NCBI GenBank assembly: GCA_964592425.1
Contig: CAZQCG010000013.1
Coordinates: forward strand, 1 to 64,000
Reading direction: 5' to 3'
Length of the DNA: 64,000 bases
From: Viridilinea sp964592425
GTDB lineage: Bacteria > Chloroflexota > Chloroflexia > Chloroflexales > Chloroflexaceae
This document shows positions 56,133-64,000 of the stretch, one piece after another. Positions within the stretch are counted from its first letter, which is position 1. Each line of letters opens with the position of its first letter. The position numbers and the translations under genes are program-made. The notes beneath the pieces are model-generated. The model made no database searches and had not been told where the DNA came from. It worked only from the letters and a program-made list of their open reading frames with translations.

Positions 56133-57086
56133 GTGCAGGTACAACGTAGCTCGCGCCGCCCGTTGCTCACATGGTTTGTCCAGGGCGTCTTTCTGCTCCT
56201 GCTGCTCTACTTCCTCAGCCGGGCTGACCTGCGTGCCGTCGGGATGACCCTGGCCGCTGTTGAGCCCCTGCCGCTGAGCCTGGCCCTGCTGGCCCTGCTG
56301 CCCTTTGCCTGGCTCAAGGCCCTGCGCTGGGGTGGGATCATCCGTGATATGGGTCTACCTGCACCACGAATTGTGCGTTTGTGGATCTACTATCTGATCG
56401 GTCTCTACCTTGGTGGGGTGACTCCGGGCCAACTGGGTGACCTGGCCAAGGGCTGGTACCTGCGCAACCACCAGATTCCCCTCCAGGCTGCGGTGACCAG
56501 TGTAGTAGTTGACCGCATTTACGACCTGCTGGTGATCGCCGGGCTGGGGATGCTGGCCCTGCTTGACTATCGCGGTCTGGTGCCCGCGCAGTGGTTGGTT
56601 GGTGCTCAGTTGGGTGTGATTGGCCTGGGCTTCGCCTCGGCCTTGCTGATCTCGCAGCGTTTTCGCCTCTGGTTGGCCGATTGGCTCGACCGTAGCCTGC
56701 TCCAACGCCTACAGATCGGACGCCTGCTCAGCTTTCGTTTCTCGTTGCGTAGCCGTTATATGCCCTTGTTGTTGCTGATAACCCTGCTCTCGATTGGGGT
56801 GAACCTCTGGCGCGGCTGGTTGCTCTTTGTGGCTCTCGATCTGCAGTTGTCGCTCTTCTCGATCTTTGCCGTGATCATTTTGATCGCAATCTTTCAGGTT
56901 TTGCCGATCAGCATTGCTGGCTTCGGCGTGCGCGAAACCCTGCTGATAATCACCTTACAACGCTATGGCTATGGGATTGAAGAGGCCCTGGCTCTCTCGC
57001 TCTTGCTGCTGCTGCTCAACCTGCAGCAGATTTTCGTTGGTTTTGTGCTGGCCCTCTTTTATCCCATCCCCGCCGAGGCGCGTTGA
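56133..57086 (+). CDS. Lysylphosphatidylglycerol synthase transmembrane-domain protein (UPF0104)
   Basis: 317 residues from GTG 56133. There are about eight membrane segments. It has motifs of the family such as LKALRWGGIIRDMGLP, LYLGGVTPGQLGDLAKGWYL, VVDRIYDLLVI and the conserved ISIAGFGVRETLLI near the end. Only the flippase-like membrane part of MprF is present; the aminoacyl transferase half is missing, as is normal for stand-alone members. It probably moves a lipid across the membrane. It is upstream of the giant YYY gene and downstream of the FkbM gene. Confidence 0.88.
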   Translation: MQVQRSSRRPLLTWFVQGVFLLLLLYFLSRADLRAVGMTLAAVEPLPLSLALLALLPFAWLKALRWGGIIRDMGLPAPRIVRLWIYYLIGLYLGGVTPGQLGDLAKGWYLRNHQIPLQAAVTSVVVDRIYDLLVIAGLGMLALLDYRGLVPAQWLVGAQLGVIGLGFASALLISQRFRLWLADWLDRSLLQRLQIGRLLSFRFSLRSRYMPLLLLITLLSIGVNLWRGWLLFVALDLQLSLFSIFAVIILIAIFQVLPISIAGFGVRETLLIITLQRYGYGIEEALALSLLLLLLNLQQIFVGFVLALFYPIPAEAR

Positions 57087-57181
57087 ATGACCAGCGTAGC
57101 GCAGCCAACTCCTATGCTTGGCACCCATTGGCTGAGCTTGTCGCAGCCAACCTCGTTGGTTACCGAACAACATCGATTGGC

Positions 57182-57187
57182 TATAAT
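57182..57187 (+). promoter_or_regulatory. -10 box before the giant YYY gene
   Basis: TATAAT at 57182-57187, 37 bases before the ATG at 57225. TTGGTT at 57156-57161 is too far (20 bases) for an ideal -35. Confidence 0.45.
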
Positions 57188-57224
57188 AACCAGAGCCTGA
57201 ATTGAGCATCGCCAGAGTGCGCTG

Positions 57225-60200
57225 ATGAGTACGCCAATCAACACAGTGAATGCCGTGCAAGCGGAACAACCGCAGCCCCCAGTTTCGGCCTGGGTTGCCC
57301 GTCTGCTGCTCTTGCTGATCCTGCTGCTTGGCGCTGCCTTCCGCAGCTTGAGTCTGACCGACTGGGATGCCGGTACGGGCCAGCATCCCGATGAGCGCTT
57401 CTTCGCTGATGTGGCTTCCAGTGTGCGTTTGCCCGCCAACCTGACCGAGTTCTACGACTCGGCACGCTCACCGCTCAACCCGCGCAATTACGATAAGTTC
57501 TCCTTCTTCGTCTACGGCCCTTTTCCGATCATCATTACCCGCCTGACCGCCGTGGCCCTCACGCCGCCTGAGGTGTTGCCCGCCGAGGTGCCCTCGCTCA
57601 ATGGGCCGCCGCGGCTCGGTGCTGACCCTGGGACCCCCGACCAGGCGCGGACGGATTATGGGCCGCTGGTGGCTAACCCTGAACGGGCTTTGCCGCGTCC
57701 TCCCCTGCTTGGGTCGATCTTCAACCCTGAAGGACGTAACCTGACGGTCTACGGTGAGATCCAGAAGGTCGGGCGTAGCCTGGGTTTGCTCTTTGACCTG
57801 GGTACCATCCTGCTGCTCTATCTGATCGGTACCAGCCTCTTTGACCGGCGGGCTGGCTTGCTGGCTGCGCTCTTCGGGGCGCTCACCGTGCTCTCCATTC
57901 AGCAGGTGCATTTTTTTGTCGACCCGATCTTCTCAACCTTCTTCTGCAACCTGAGTCTCTACTGGTTGGTGCGGGCGGCTCAGGGCCGTGGCTGGCTGGC
58001 CTATGCCCTGCTCGGCTTGAGTATCGGTGCGGCAATGGCCAACCGCATCACGATGGCGACGCTGGGCGGTCTGGCCCTGGTCGCCGCCCTGCTTGTGGTG
58101 CTGCGCCGGCGACACCCCGCCGGGTCGCAGGCTCCTCCCTTCGGGCTGCTGTTCGGGCGCGAGTTGAGCCTGGTGGTGCTGGCCGGGGCCTTGACCCTGC
58201 TCAGCTTTCGCTCGCTCGCCCCCGATGCTTTTAGCGGCTCGCAGCCCGGCGGGCCACTGCTGAGTGACCACCTGACCTTGTTGCAGGGGGCCGGGTTTCT
58301 CGATCTGCGCTTCGATCCGCGCTTCATCGAGAATATGAGCACGGTGCGCGGCCTGGTCAGTGGCGAGATCGACTTTCCACCTGGTCAGCAGTGGGTTGGG
58401 CGGACGCCTTATCTCTTTCCCTGGCAGAATATGGTGCTCTGGGGTATGGGTCCCGGCCTTGGCCTGGCTGCCTGGCTAGCCTGGGCGCTCTTTGGCCTGG
58501 CTGGATTGCGCCGCCTGCTCTGGCCGCGCCCGGGTGTGCCGCCGCCCAGCCCGGCCTGGGTACTCTTTAGCTGGATCAGCTTCTACTTCCTCTGGCAGGG
58601 CGGCCAGTTTGCGATCAACCTGCGCTACCTCCTGCCGATCTATGGCTCGCTGATCATCTTCGCAAGCTGGGGCCTGCTACACCTGTTCGCCTGGGGGCGT
58701 GGCGCACGAACGACTGCTGCGGGTCGGCGGCGGTTGACTGCTGCGCCCCTGCTCCTGGTCGTCTTGCTCACGTTTGGTTGGGCCTACGCCTTCAGCCGCA
58801 TCTACACCCGCCCGCACTCGCGTGTGACGGCCGCCCACTGGCTGGCTGAGCATGCCCCGCCCGGCTCGGCGGTGACGGCTGAGATCTGGGACGACCCGCT
58901 GCCGCTCCAGGTGACCGCTGCGGCCTGGGAGGTTACTTTTCAGGGGATTAGCTCACCGCCCTACGCCGAGGACGAGTTACGCAAGTATGTCGGGGCCTAT
59001 AACGCCGCCGGCCTCTTCGAGGAGGGCATGCTTGACCAGCTTGACCGGGCGGACTATATCACCCTGACCAGTAACCGGGTCTATGACAGTACCTCGCGCC
59101 TGCGTATGCGCTATCCGGCCCTGATGCGCTACTACCATACGCTCTTCTCGGGTGAACTGGGCTTCCGCCTGGTGGCCGAGGTTACTTCTTATCCGCAGAT
59201 CCTTGGCCTCGCTATTCCCGACCAGTCGGCTGAAGAGTCGTTTCATGTCTATGATCACCCGCGTGTGCTGATCTTTGAAAAGACGGCGAACTATTCGCGG
59301 GCCCGCGCCGAGGCGCTGATCAGCGAAAATATGCTCTGGGACGAGGTCTATAAGTCGCCGCTGTTGATTGCTGACCGTAACCCGACGGCGCTGCGCCTGA
59401 CCGATAGCCAGTGGCCGCGTTACCTGGCAGGCGGGACATGGACGCAGCTCTACAATTCCGCTGGCTGGGCGCGCTGGCTGGCCCCGTTCAGCTGGATCGG
59501 CGCACTCCAACTGCTGGGCCTGGCCGTCTTCGCTCTGTTTTTTCGGCTCTTCAAGGGCTTGCCCGACCATGGCTACAGCCTGGCGAAGGTGCTGGCTCTG
59601 CTGCTGGTGGCCTACCTGGCCTGGCTGGGCGGCAGCCTGGGGCAGGATGTCGGTGTGCCCGGCCAGGGTCTGAATGAGGCGATCAGCTGGGAGCCCTTCC
59701 CGCTAGCCTTCACCCCTGCCTTGCTCTGGCTGATCAGCGCACCGCTGCTTGCGGCAGGCGCGGCGGCAGCCTGGTTCGATCGGCGACGGCTGCGTTCTTT
59801 CTGGTTTACCCGTCGTCAGGCGATCATCGGGGCCGAGGCGGTCTTTTTCGGCTTCCTGTTGCTGGGCCTGAGTCTGCGTCTGCTCAACCCTGACCTCTGG
59901 CACCCGGCCCGCGGCGGCGAGAAGCCCATGGATTTCGCCTACTTCAACGCCGTACTGAAAAGCGCGGCCTTCCCACCCTACGATCCCTGGCATGCCGGTG
60001 GCCATCTCAACTACTACTACTTTGGCTTCGTACTTGTCGGCACCCTGACTCACCTCAGCACAGCCCTGCCGAGTGTGGCCTATAACCTGGCAGTTGCTAC
60101 CTTGATGGGCCTGACGGCCCTGGGTGCCTGGGGCGTCGTCTACAACCTGCTGGCCCCGCAGATCATGCGTACCCGGCGGGCCGCAGAGTGGCGCGCTGTG

Positions 60201-63200
60201 GTTGCTGCCGCCCTTGCACCGGGCCTGCTGCTGCTACTGGGCAACCTGGCCCAGGCCGTCTGGTACCTCACCGGCTACGCCGCCGAGCAGGCAGCTATGG
60301 GGCGTAGCGAGTGGGCCTACTGGGATGCGACGCGCATTGTCGCCGGGACAGTCAACGAGTTTCCCTTCTTTACCTTTCTCTTTGGCGATCTGCACGCCCA
60401 TATGCTGGTGATGCCGCTCAGCCTGGCCCTGCTTGGCCTGAGTGTGGCCTATCTGCGTGATCCCCTGCACGAAGCTGGCCGGGGCCGGCTCACGGTCATC
60501 TTCCGCCTTGCGGTCTATATCCTGCTGATGGGGCTGTTGGCCGGGGCGATCCGGGCGACCAATACGTGGGATTACCCCACCTTTGTCGGCCTGGCCGGGC
60601 TGACCATGGCCCTGGCGGGCTGGCGCTCCAGTCGCGGCCGACGCCCATGGCCACGAATCATCCTCTGGATGCTGCTGCCGCCCCTGCTGCTGATGGTGAC
60701 CGGCAACCTGCTGTTTGCCCCCTTCACCGCCGCCTTCGCTACCGAGTCGTCGGGGGCCGCCTTGTGGCGCGATGAAGCGGCCAGCGGGCTGTTGCAACAG
60801 GTCTTGCGCGCTCCCCGCACGACGGTCGGCGAACTGATCCGCCTGTGGGGCCACTGGCTGGCCCTGGCAGCGGTGGCCGGGCTGCTGTTGCTGGCCCGTC
60901 TGGCTGGTAAGCGGGTCGCTCTTATCGCGCTGATCAGCCTGGGCCTGCTCTTCGCTGCCAGCCTCTGGCTGAACTGGGCGGCCCCGCTGCTGCTCCTGCC
61001 GCTGCTGCTGCTGGCTGTCTGGCTGCTCTGGCATCTGCGGCGCGCACCCTATCGCCTGTTGCTGCCAGCCCTCTGGCTGAGTGCCGGACTGGGCCTCGGC
61101 CTGCTGGTTGAAGTGCTGGTCGTGCGCGGCGACATCGGGCGCATGAATACGGTCTTTAAGTTCGGGCTGCACGCGTGGACGCTCTTTGCTCTGGGCAGTG
61201 CCGCCCTGCTGCCGTCGGTCTGGCAGGCGACGGGGCGCTACGGGGCGATCATGCGCTACGGGCTGCGCGCTGGCCTCATCCTAGTGGGGGTGGCGGCCCT
61301 GGTCTACCCACTGACGGCCACCCCCGCCCGTGCCACCGACCGCTGGGTCGCCGACGCTCCTGGTGGGCTCGACGGGACAGCCTTCTTCAGCGCCGTCAGC
61401 GCCGCACGCCAGGGGCCAGCCTTCTCGCTCGATGAGGATGCAGCGGCCATTGCCTGGCTCCAGGCCAACGTTAGCGGTACGCCCGTCATCCTCGAAGCCC
61501 ACCAGCCTTCATATCAATGGGCCGGGCGCGTGGCAACCTTTAGTGGCCTGCCAACCATCCTCGGCTGGGAGTGGCATCAGGTACAGCAGCGCAATGCAGT
61601 TGGGGCCAGCGCGACCATTGCCCGCCGTCAGCAGATCATCGCCGAGATCTACAATACGTTCAATAGCACCACTGCCGCCGAATGGCTGCGCCTCTACGGG
61701 GTCGAATACCTCTATGTGGGCGGGGTCGAACGCTCGATCTACGACCCGGCGGGCCTGGCCAAGTTTGAGCGCATGGTCGCCGATGGGCAGCTCGCACCGG
61801 TCTTCAGCCAGGGCCAGACGACGATCTATCGCGTGCTCGCGCCCGGCCAATCACGCATGCTCACCAGCGACCTGGCAGTTGTTGCGCCCGAGGGTACGAC
61901 CCCACCGCCGCTGCTGCTTGCCACGCCGGTCAATCAACTCCCCGCTGTTGATGAGTATGCCTGGAACAGCCTGGTGCGCGAAAACTGGCTACTCTCAACC
62001 CTACTCTGGCTGGTCTTGCTCTACGGGCTGAGCCTGCTGGGCTTACCACTTGCCATGCTTGTCTTCGGCGGCTGGCGTGACAGCGGCCTGGTCTGGGCGC
62101 GTCTGATCGGCCTGCTGCTGCTGGGCTACGCCGTCTGGCTCCCAACCAGCCTGGGGCTCTGGTTCTACAACCGCTGGGGGGTGCTTGGCGGCCTGCTGAT
62201 TGTCCTTGGCCTTAACCTGGCCCTGCTCTGGTGGATCGGGCGGCAGCGCCAATCAGGTGAGGCCACGCATGAGCGTGGGCAGCTTGCCCGCACGGAGGAG
62301 CTTGACGCGGGTGCCGGGGAGCATGGGCAGCCTGCGCCGGACGGGGCCACCGGCGGGGAGGGCGGGCAGCCTGCTCGCACGGAGGAGCTTGCACCGGACG
62401 GGGCCACCGGAGATGGCGGGCAGCTTGCCCGCATGCAGGGGCTGGCGCCCATTGCTGCCGGGCTACGACTCCTGGCCCTCCAGCTCAAAACCCACCGCCG
62501 CGGCATGCTCTGGAGTGAGGGTCTCTTCCTGGCGGGCTTTGTGCTCCTGGCCCTGATCCGCCTGGCCAACCCCGATCTCTGGCACCCGATCTGGGGTGGT
62601 GAAAAGCCCATGGAGTTCGGCTTCCTCAACGCCATCCTGCGCAGTCCGGTCATGCCGCCCTACGATCCTTTCTTCAGCGATGGGATCATCAACTACTACT
62701 ACTACGGCTATTTCCTCATCTCCTTGCCGATCAAGCTCAGCGGCAGCGCCCCGGCGGTTGGCTTTAATCTGGCTGTCGCCACCCTCTTCGGGCTGACCCT
62801 GGCTGGTGTCTTTGCCCTGGCTGCCGAGCTGACCCGCCGGGTTCGCTATGGCCTGCTGGCGGCCCTGCTGGTGGCCCTGTTGGGCAATCTGGCTGGCTTC
62901 TTCGCCGCTGGCTGGTCGCGTGGTTTCCCTGCAGTGATTGCGGCCCTGGCTGATGGCGGGCTGCCTGGCTTCGGGGCGCGGCTGGGCGACTGGTTCATTG
63001 GGCCGAGCCGAGTCATCCCCTACACGATCAACGAATTTCCCTTCTTCAGCTTTCTCTTCGCCGACCTGCACCCCCATCTGATCGCCATGCCGATCACCCT
63101 GCTGGTGGTAGCCCTGGCCTATGCCCTGGTGCGCCTGCCCGGCGGCTTGCTAGCCCGCGGCTTCTGGCCGCCCGCCCTGCTGCTGGCGCTGAGCCTGGGC

Positions 63201-64000
63201 ACGCTGGCGGTGACCAACTCGTGGGATTTTCCGAGCTACGGGCTGCTGACCGGCCTGGCGTTGCTTGGCGCAGCCTGGCGAGCCGCTGGGCGGCGTGCAT
63301 CTGGCTTGCCGCTTGCGGCGCTCTTGCGCGCTGGTGGGCTGGCCGCTGGCCTGGGCCTGACTGGGCTGGCCCTCTATGCGCCCTTCTTTGATCGTTACTG
63401 GGCTCCGGTCGGCGGTATCGGCCAGGTCACCACTCCGACACTGCCCGGCGACTACCTGGTAATCTATGGTCTCACTGTCGCTGTGCTTGTCCCGCTGCTG
63501 ATCGCAGCCCTTGGGCGCGTCTTCGTGCCGCGCCGGCACTTCTCCGGCATGGTATCGACTCCGGCGATCCTGGCCCTGCATAACTCGCCGACTGTGCCGC
63601 GTGGCCTGCTGGCTGTCGCTGCCCTGGCTCTGGGCCTCTTCCTGAGCCTGGCCCTGCCGTGGCTGGGCCTGCGTGCGGCCCTGGCCCTCCTGTTGCTGGC
63701 CAGTCTGCCTGTGCTGCTCCGCCGCGCCCTCAGCCCTACAACCTGGTACGCCCTGCTGCTGGCCTGGCTCGGCTGGGCCGTTGCCCTTGGTGCCGAACTG
63801 CTCTATGTGCGTGACCACCTCGACGGCAGTGATTGGTACCGCATGAATACGGTCTTTAAGTTCGGCTTGCAGAGCTGGCTGCTCCTGAACCTCGCGGCTG
63901 CAGCCCTCCTGCCGACGCTCTTGCATGGGCTGCGCCGCGCTGGCGGCCTATGGGCCCAGCGCATCGCTCTGGGCGGGCTGGGCTTGCTGGTTGCCCTGGC
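57225..64000 (+). CDS. Giant membrane protein: GT39-like glycosyltransferase plus two YYY/DUF2298 domains (partial)
   Basis: At least 2258 codons from ATG 57225, no stop before the window ends. Residues ~15-700 resemble a PMT/GT39-type enzyme, with the extracytoplasmic GQHPDERFF acid motif and about ten membrane helices. Two YYY domains follow. The first has NPDLWHPARGGEKPMDF (from residue ~888) and NYYYFGF; the second has NPDLWHPIWGGEKPMEF (~1782) and NYYYYGYF. Each also has an NEFPFF(T/S)FLF segment and an RMNTVFKFGL segment. The copies are about 894 residues apart. Between them is an ~60-residue low-complexity linker. YYY proteins are known from Chloroflexota and archaea; their substrate is unknown. 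The C-terminus is outside the window. Confidence 0.88.
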   Translation, partial: MSTPINTVNAVQAEQPQPPVSAWVARLLLLLILLLGAAFRSLSLTDWDAGTGQHPDERFFADVASSVRLPANLTEFYDSARSPLNPRNYDKFSFFVYGPFPIIITRLTAVALTPPEVLPAEVPSLNGPPRLGADPGTPDQARTDYGPLVANPERALPRPPLLGSIFNPEGRNLTVYGEIQKVGRSLGLLFDLGTILLLYLIGTSLFDRRAGLLAALFGALTVLSIQQVHFFVDPIFSTFFCNLSLYWLVRAAQGRGWLAYALLGLSIGAAMANRITMATLGGLALVAALLVVLRRRHPAGSQAPPFGLLFGRELSLVVLAGALTLLSFRSLAPDAFSGSQPGGPLLSDHLTLLQGAGFLDLRFDPRFIENMSTVRGLVSGEIDFPPGQQWVGRTPYLFPWQNMVLWGMGPGLGLAAWLAWALFGLAGLRRLLWPRPGVPPPSPAWVLFSWISFYFLWQGGQFAINLRYLLPIYGSLIIFASWGLLHLFAWGRGARTTAAGRRRLTAAPLLLVVLLTFGWAYAFSRIYTRPHSRVTAAHWLAEHAPPGSAVTAEIWDDPLPLQVTAAAWEVTFQGISSPPYAEDELRKYVGAYNAAGLFEEGMLDQLDRADYITLTSNRVYDSTSRLRMRYPALMRYYHTLFSGELGFRLVAEVTSYPQILGLAIPDQSAEESFHVYDHPRVLIFEKTANYSRARAEALISENMLWDEVYKSPLLIADRNPTALRLTDSQWPRYLAGGTWTQLYNSAGWARWLAPFSWIGALQLLGLAVFALFFRLFKGLPDHGYSLAKVLALLLVAYLAWLGGSLGQDVGVPGQGLNEAISWEPFPLAFTPALLWLISAPLLAAGAAAAWFDRRRLRSFWFTRRQAIIGAEAVFFGFLLLGLSLRLLNPDLWHPARGGEKPMDFAYFNAVLKSAAFPPYDPWHAGGHLNYYYFGFVLVGTLTHLSTALPSVAYNLAVATLMGLTALGAWGVVYNLLAPQIMRTRRAAEWRAVVAAALAPGLLLLLGNLAQAVWYLTGYAAEQAAMGRSEWAYWDATRIVAGTVNEFPFFTFLFGDLHAHMLVMPLSLALLGLSVAYLRDPLHEAGRGRLTVIFRLAVYILLMGLLAGAIRATNTWDYPTFVGLAGLTMALAGWRSSRGRRPWPRIILWMLLPPLLLMVTGNLLFAPFTAAFATESSGAALWRDEAASGLLQQVLRAPRTTVGELIRLWGHWLALAAVAGLLLLARLAGKRVALIALISLGLLFAASLWLNWAAPLLLLPLLLLAVWLLWHLRRAPYRLLLPALWLSAGLGLGLLVEVLVVRGDIGRMNTVFKFGLHAWTLFALGSAALLPSVWQATGRYGAIMRYGLRAGLILVGVAALVYPLTATPARATDRWVADAPGGLDGTAFFSAVSAARQGPAFSLDEDAAAIAWLQANVSGTPVILEAHQPSYQWAGRVATFSGLPTILGWEWHQVQQRNAVGASATIARRQQIIAEIYNTFNSTTAAEWLRLYGVEYLYVGGVERSIYDPAGLAKFERMVADGQLAPVFSQGQTTIYRVLAPGQSRMLTSDLAVVAPEGTTPPPLLLATPVNQLPAVDEYAWNSLVRENWLLSTLLWLVLLYGLSLLGLPLAMLVFGGWRDSGLVWARLIGLLLLGYAVWLPTSLGLWFYNRWGVLGGLLIVLGLNLALLWWIGRQRQSGEATHERGQLARTEELDAGAGEHGQPAPDGATGGEGGQPARTEELAPDGATGDGGQLARMQGLAPIAAGLRLLALQLKTHRRGMLWSEGLFLAGFVLLALIRLANPDLWHPIWGGEKPMEFGFLNAILRSPVMPPYDPFFSDGIINYYYYGYFLISLPIKLSGSAPAVGFNLAVATLFGLTLAGVFALAAELTRRVRYGLLAALLVALLGNLAGFFAAGWSRGFPAVIAALADGGLPGFGARLGDWFIGPSRVIPYTINEFPFFSFLFADLHPHLIAMPITLLVVALAYALVRLPGGLLARGFWPPALLLALSLGTLAVTNSWDFPSYGLLTGLALLGAAWRAAGRRASGLPLAALLRAGGLAAGLGLTGLALYAPFFDRYWAPVGGIGQVTTPTLPGDYLVIYGLTVAVLVPLLIAALGRVFVPRRHFSGMVSTPAILALHNSPTVPRGLLAVAALALGLFLSLALPWLGLRAALALLLLASLPVLLRRALSPTTWYALLLAWLGWAVALGAELLYVRDHLDGSDWYRMNTVFKFGLQSWLLLNLAAAALLPTLLHGLRRAGGLWAQRIALGGLGLLVAL
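62255..62445 (+). repeat. Imperfect tandem repeat in the linker between YYY domains
   Basis: Variants of GGGCAGC(T/C)TG, CACGGAGGAGCTTG and GACGGGGCCACCGG recur two to four times each and keep the frame open. They encode repeated GQLARTEEL / PDGATG peptides. It looks like a slippage- or recombination-expanded linker. Confidence 0.7.

Overview
The window is chromosomal DNA from a GC-rich bacterium, most likely a member of the Chloroflexota, class Chloroflexia. That placement is an inference. It rests on a very large membrane protein with duplicated 'YYY'/DUF2298 domains, a chromosomal family-B DNA polymerase, CHAT-TPR signalling genes, many Ala/Leu/Gln-rich secreted proteins and lipoproteins, and numerous short palindromic repeats between genes. 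I see no rRNA, phage, plasmid, CRISPR array or complete insertion sequence. Fifty protein genes are annotated, plus one tRNA and one RNase P RNA.

Layout. 1-5.1 kb: small membrane proteins, a membrane-anchored STAS protein, a secreted phospholipase D-like protein and a secreted Ig-like protein. 5.3-7.1 kb: tRNA-Arg(TCT), a membrane glycosyltransferase and, on the minus strand, the RNase P RNA gene rnpB, which explains a 640-base stretch with no real ORF. 7.2-10 kb: a signalling operon (VWA/FHA membrane protein, protein kinase-like protein, lipoprotein). 10-16.5 kb: ferredoxin, Crp-type regulator, hydrolase, histidine phosphatase, ArsA-type ATPase, arginase and Der GTPase. 16.5-21.8 kb: an unknown gene overlapping a family-B DNA polymerase, then a methyltransferase and a secreted GHL10-like protein. 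21.9-28.2 kb: GlgX debranching enzyme, an MFS transporter and two alpha/beta hydrolases. 28.3-32.4 kb: a redox cluster in which a peroxiredoxin-like gene carries an in-frame TGA exactly at the expected catalytic Cys (a probable selenoprotein), beside a J-domain/thioredoxin fusion, a response regulator and a class III aminotransferase. 32.4-37.8 kb: PspC-type protein, coiled-coil protein, degenerate glycosyltransferase, lipoprotein and a GT-C-like membrane protein. 38-46.8 kb: a signalling island with a HExxH metalloprotease-like protein divergent from a TPR-CHAT protease, a zinc-finger anti-sigma-like protein with its sigma factor, an HD-GYP protein and an SH3b/C39 peptidase. 47-57 kb: acyl-CoA dehydrogenase, CocE-type hydrolase, RuvA, ANTAR regulator, nucleotidyltransferase, a SufR-like regulator overlapping superoxide dismutase, an FkbM methyltransferase and an LPG-synthase-like membrane protein. 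57.2-64 kb: one giant glycosyltransferase/YYY membrane protein running off the end of the window.

The items most worth attention are the UGA-containing peroxiredoxin with a candidate SECIS hairpin, the CHAT/metalloprotease/sigma/anti-sigma island, a MITE-like element flanked by CTAG whose flanks supply the stop codons of neighbouring genes, and the giant YYY protein with an internal duplication of about 894 residues. Functions were assigned by reading motifs; no database search was possible.
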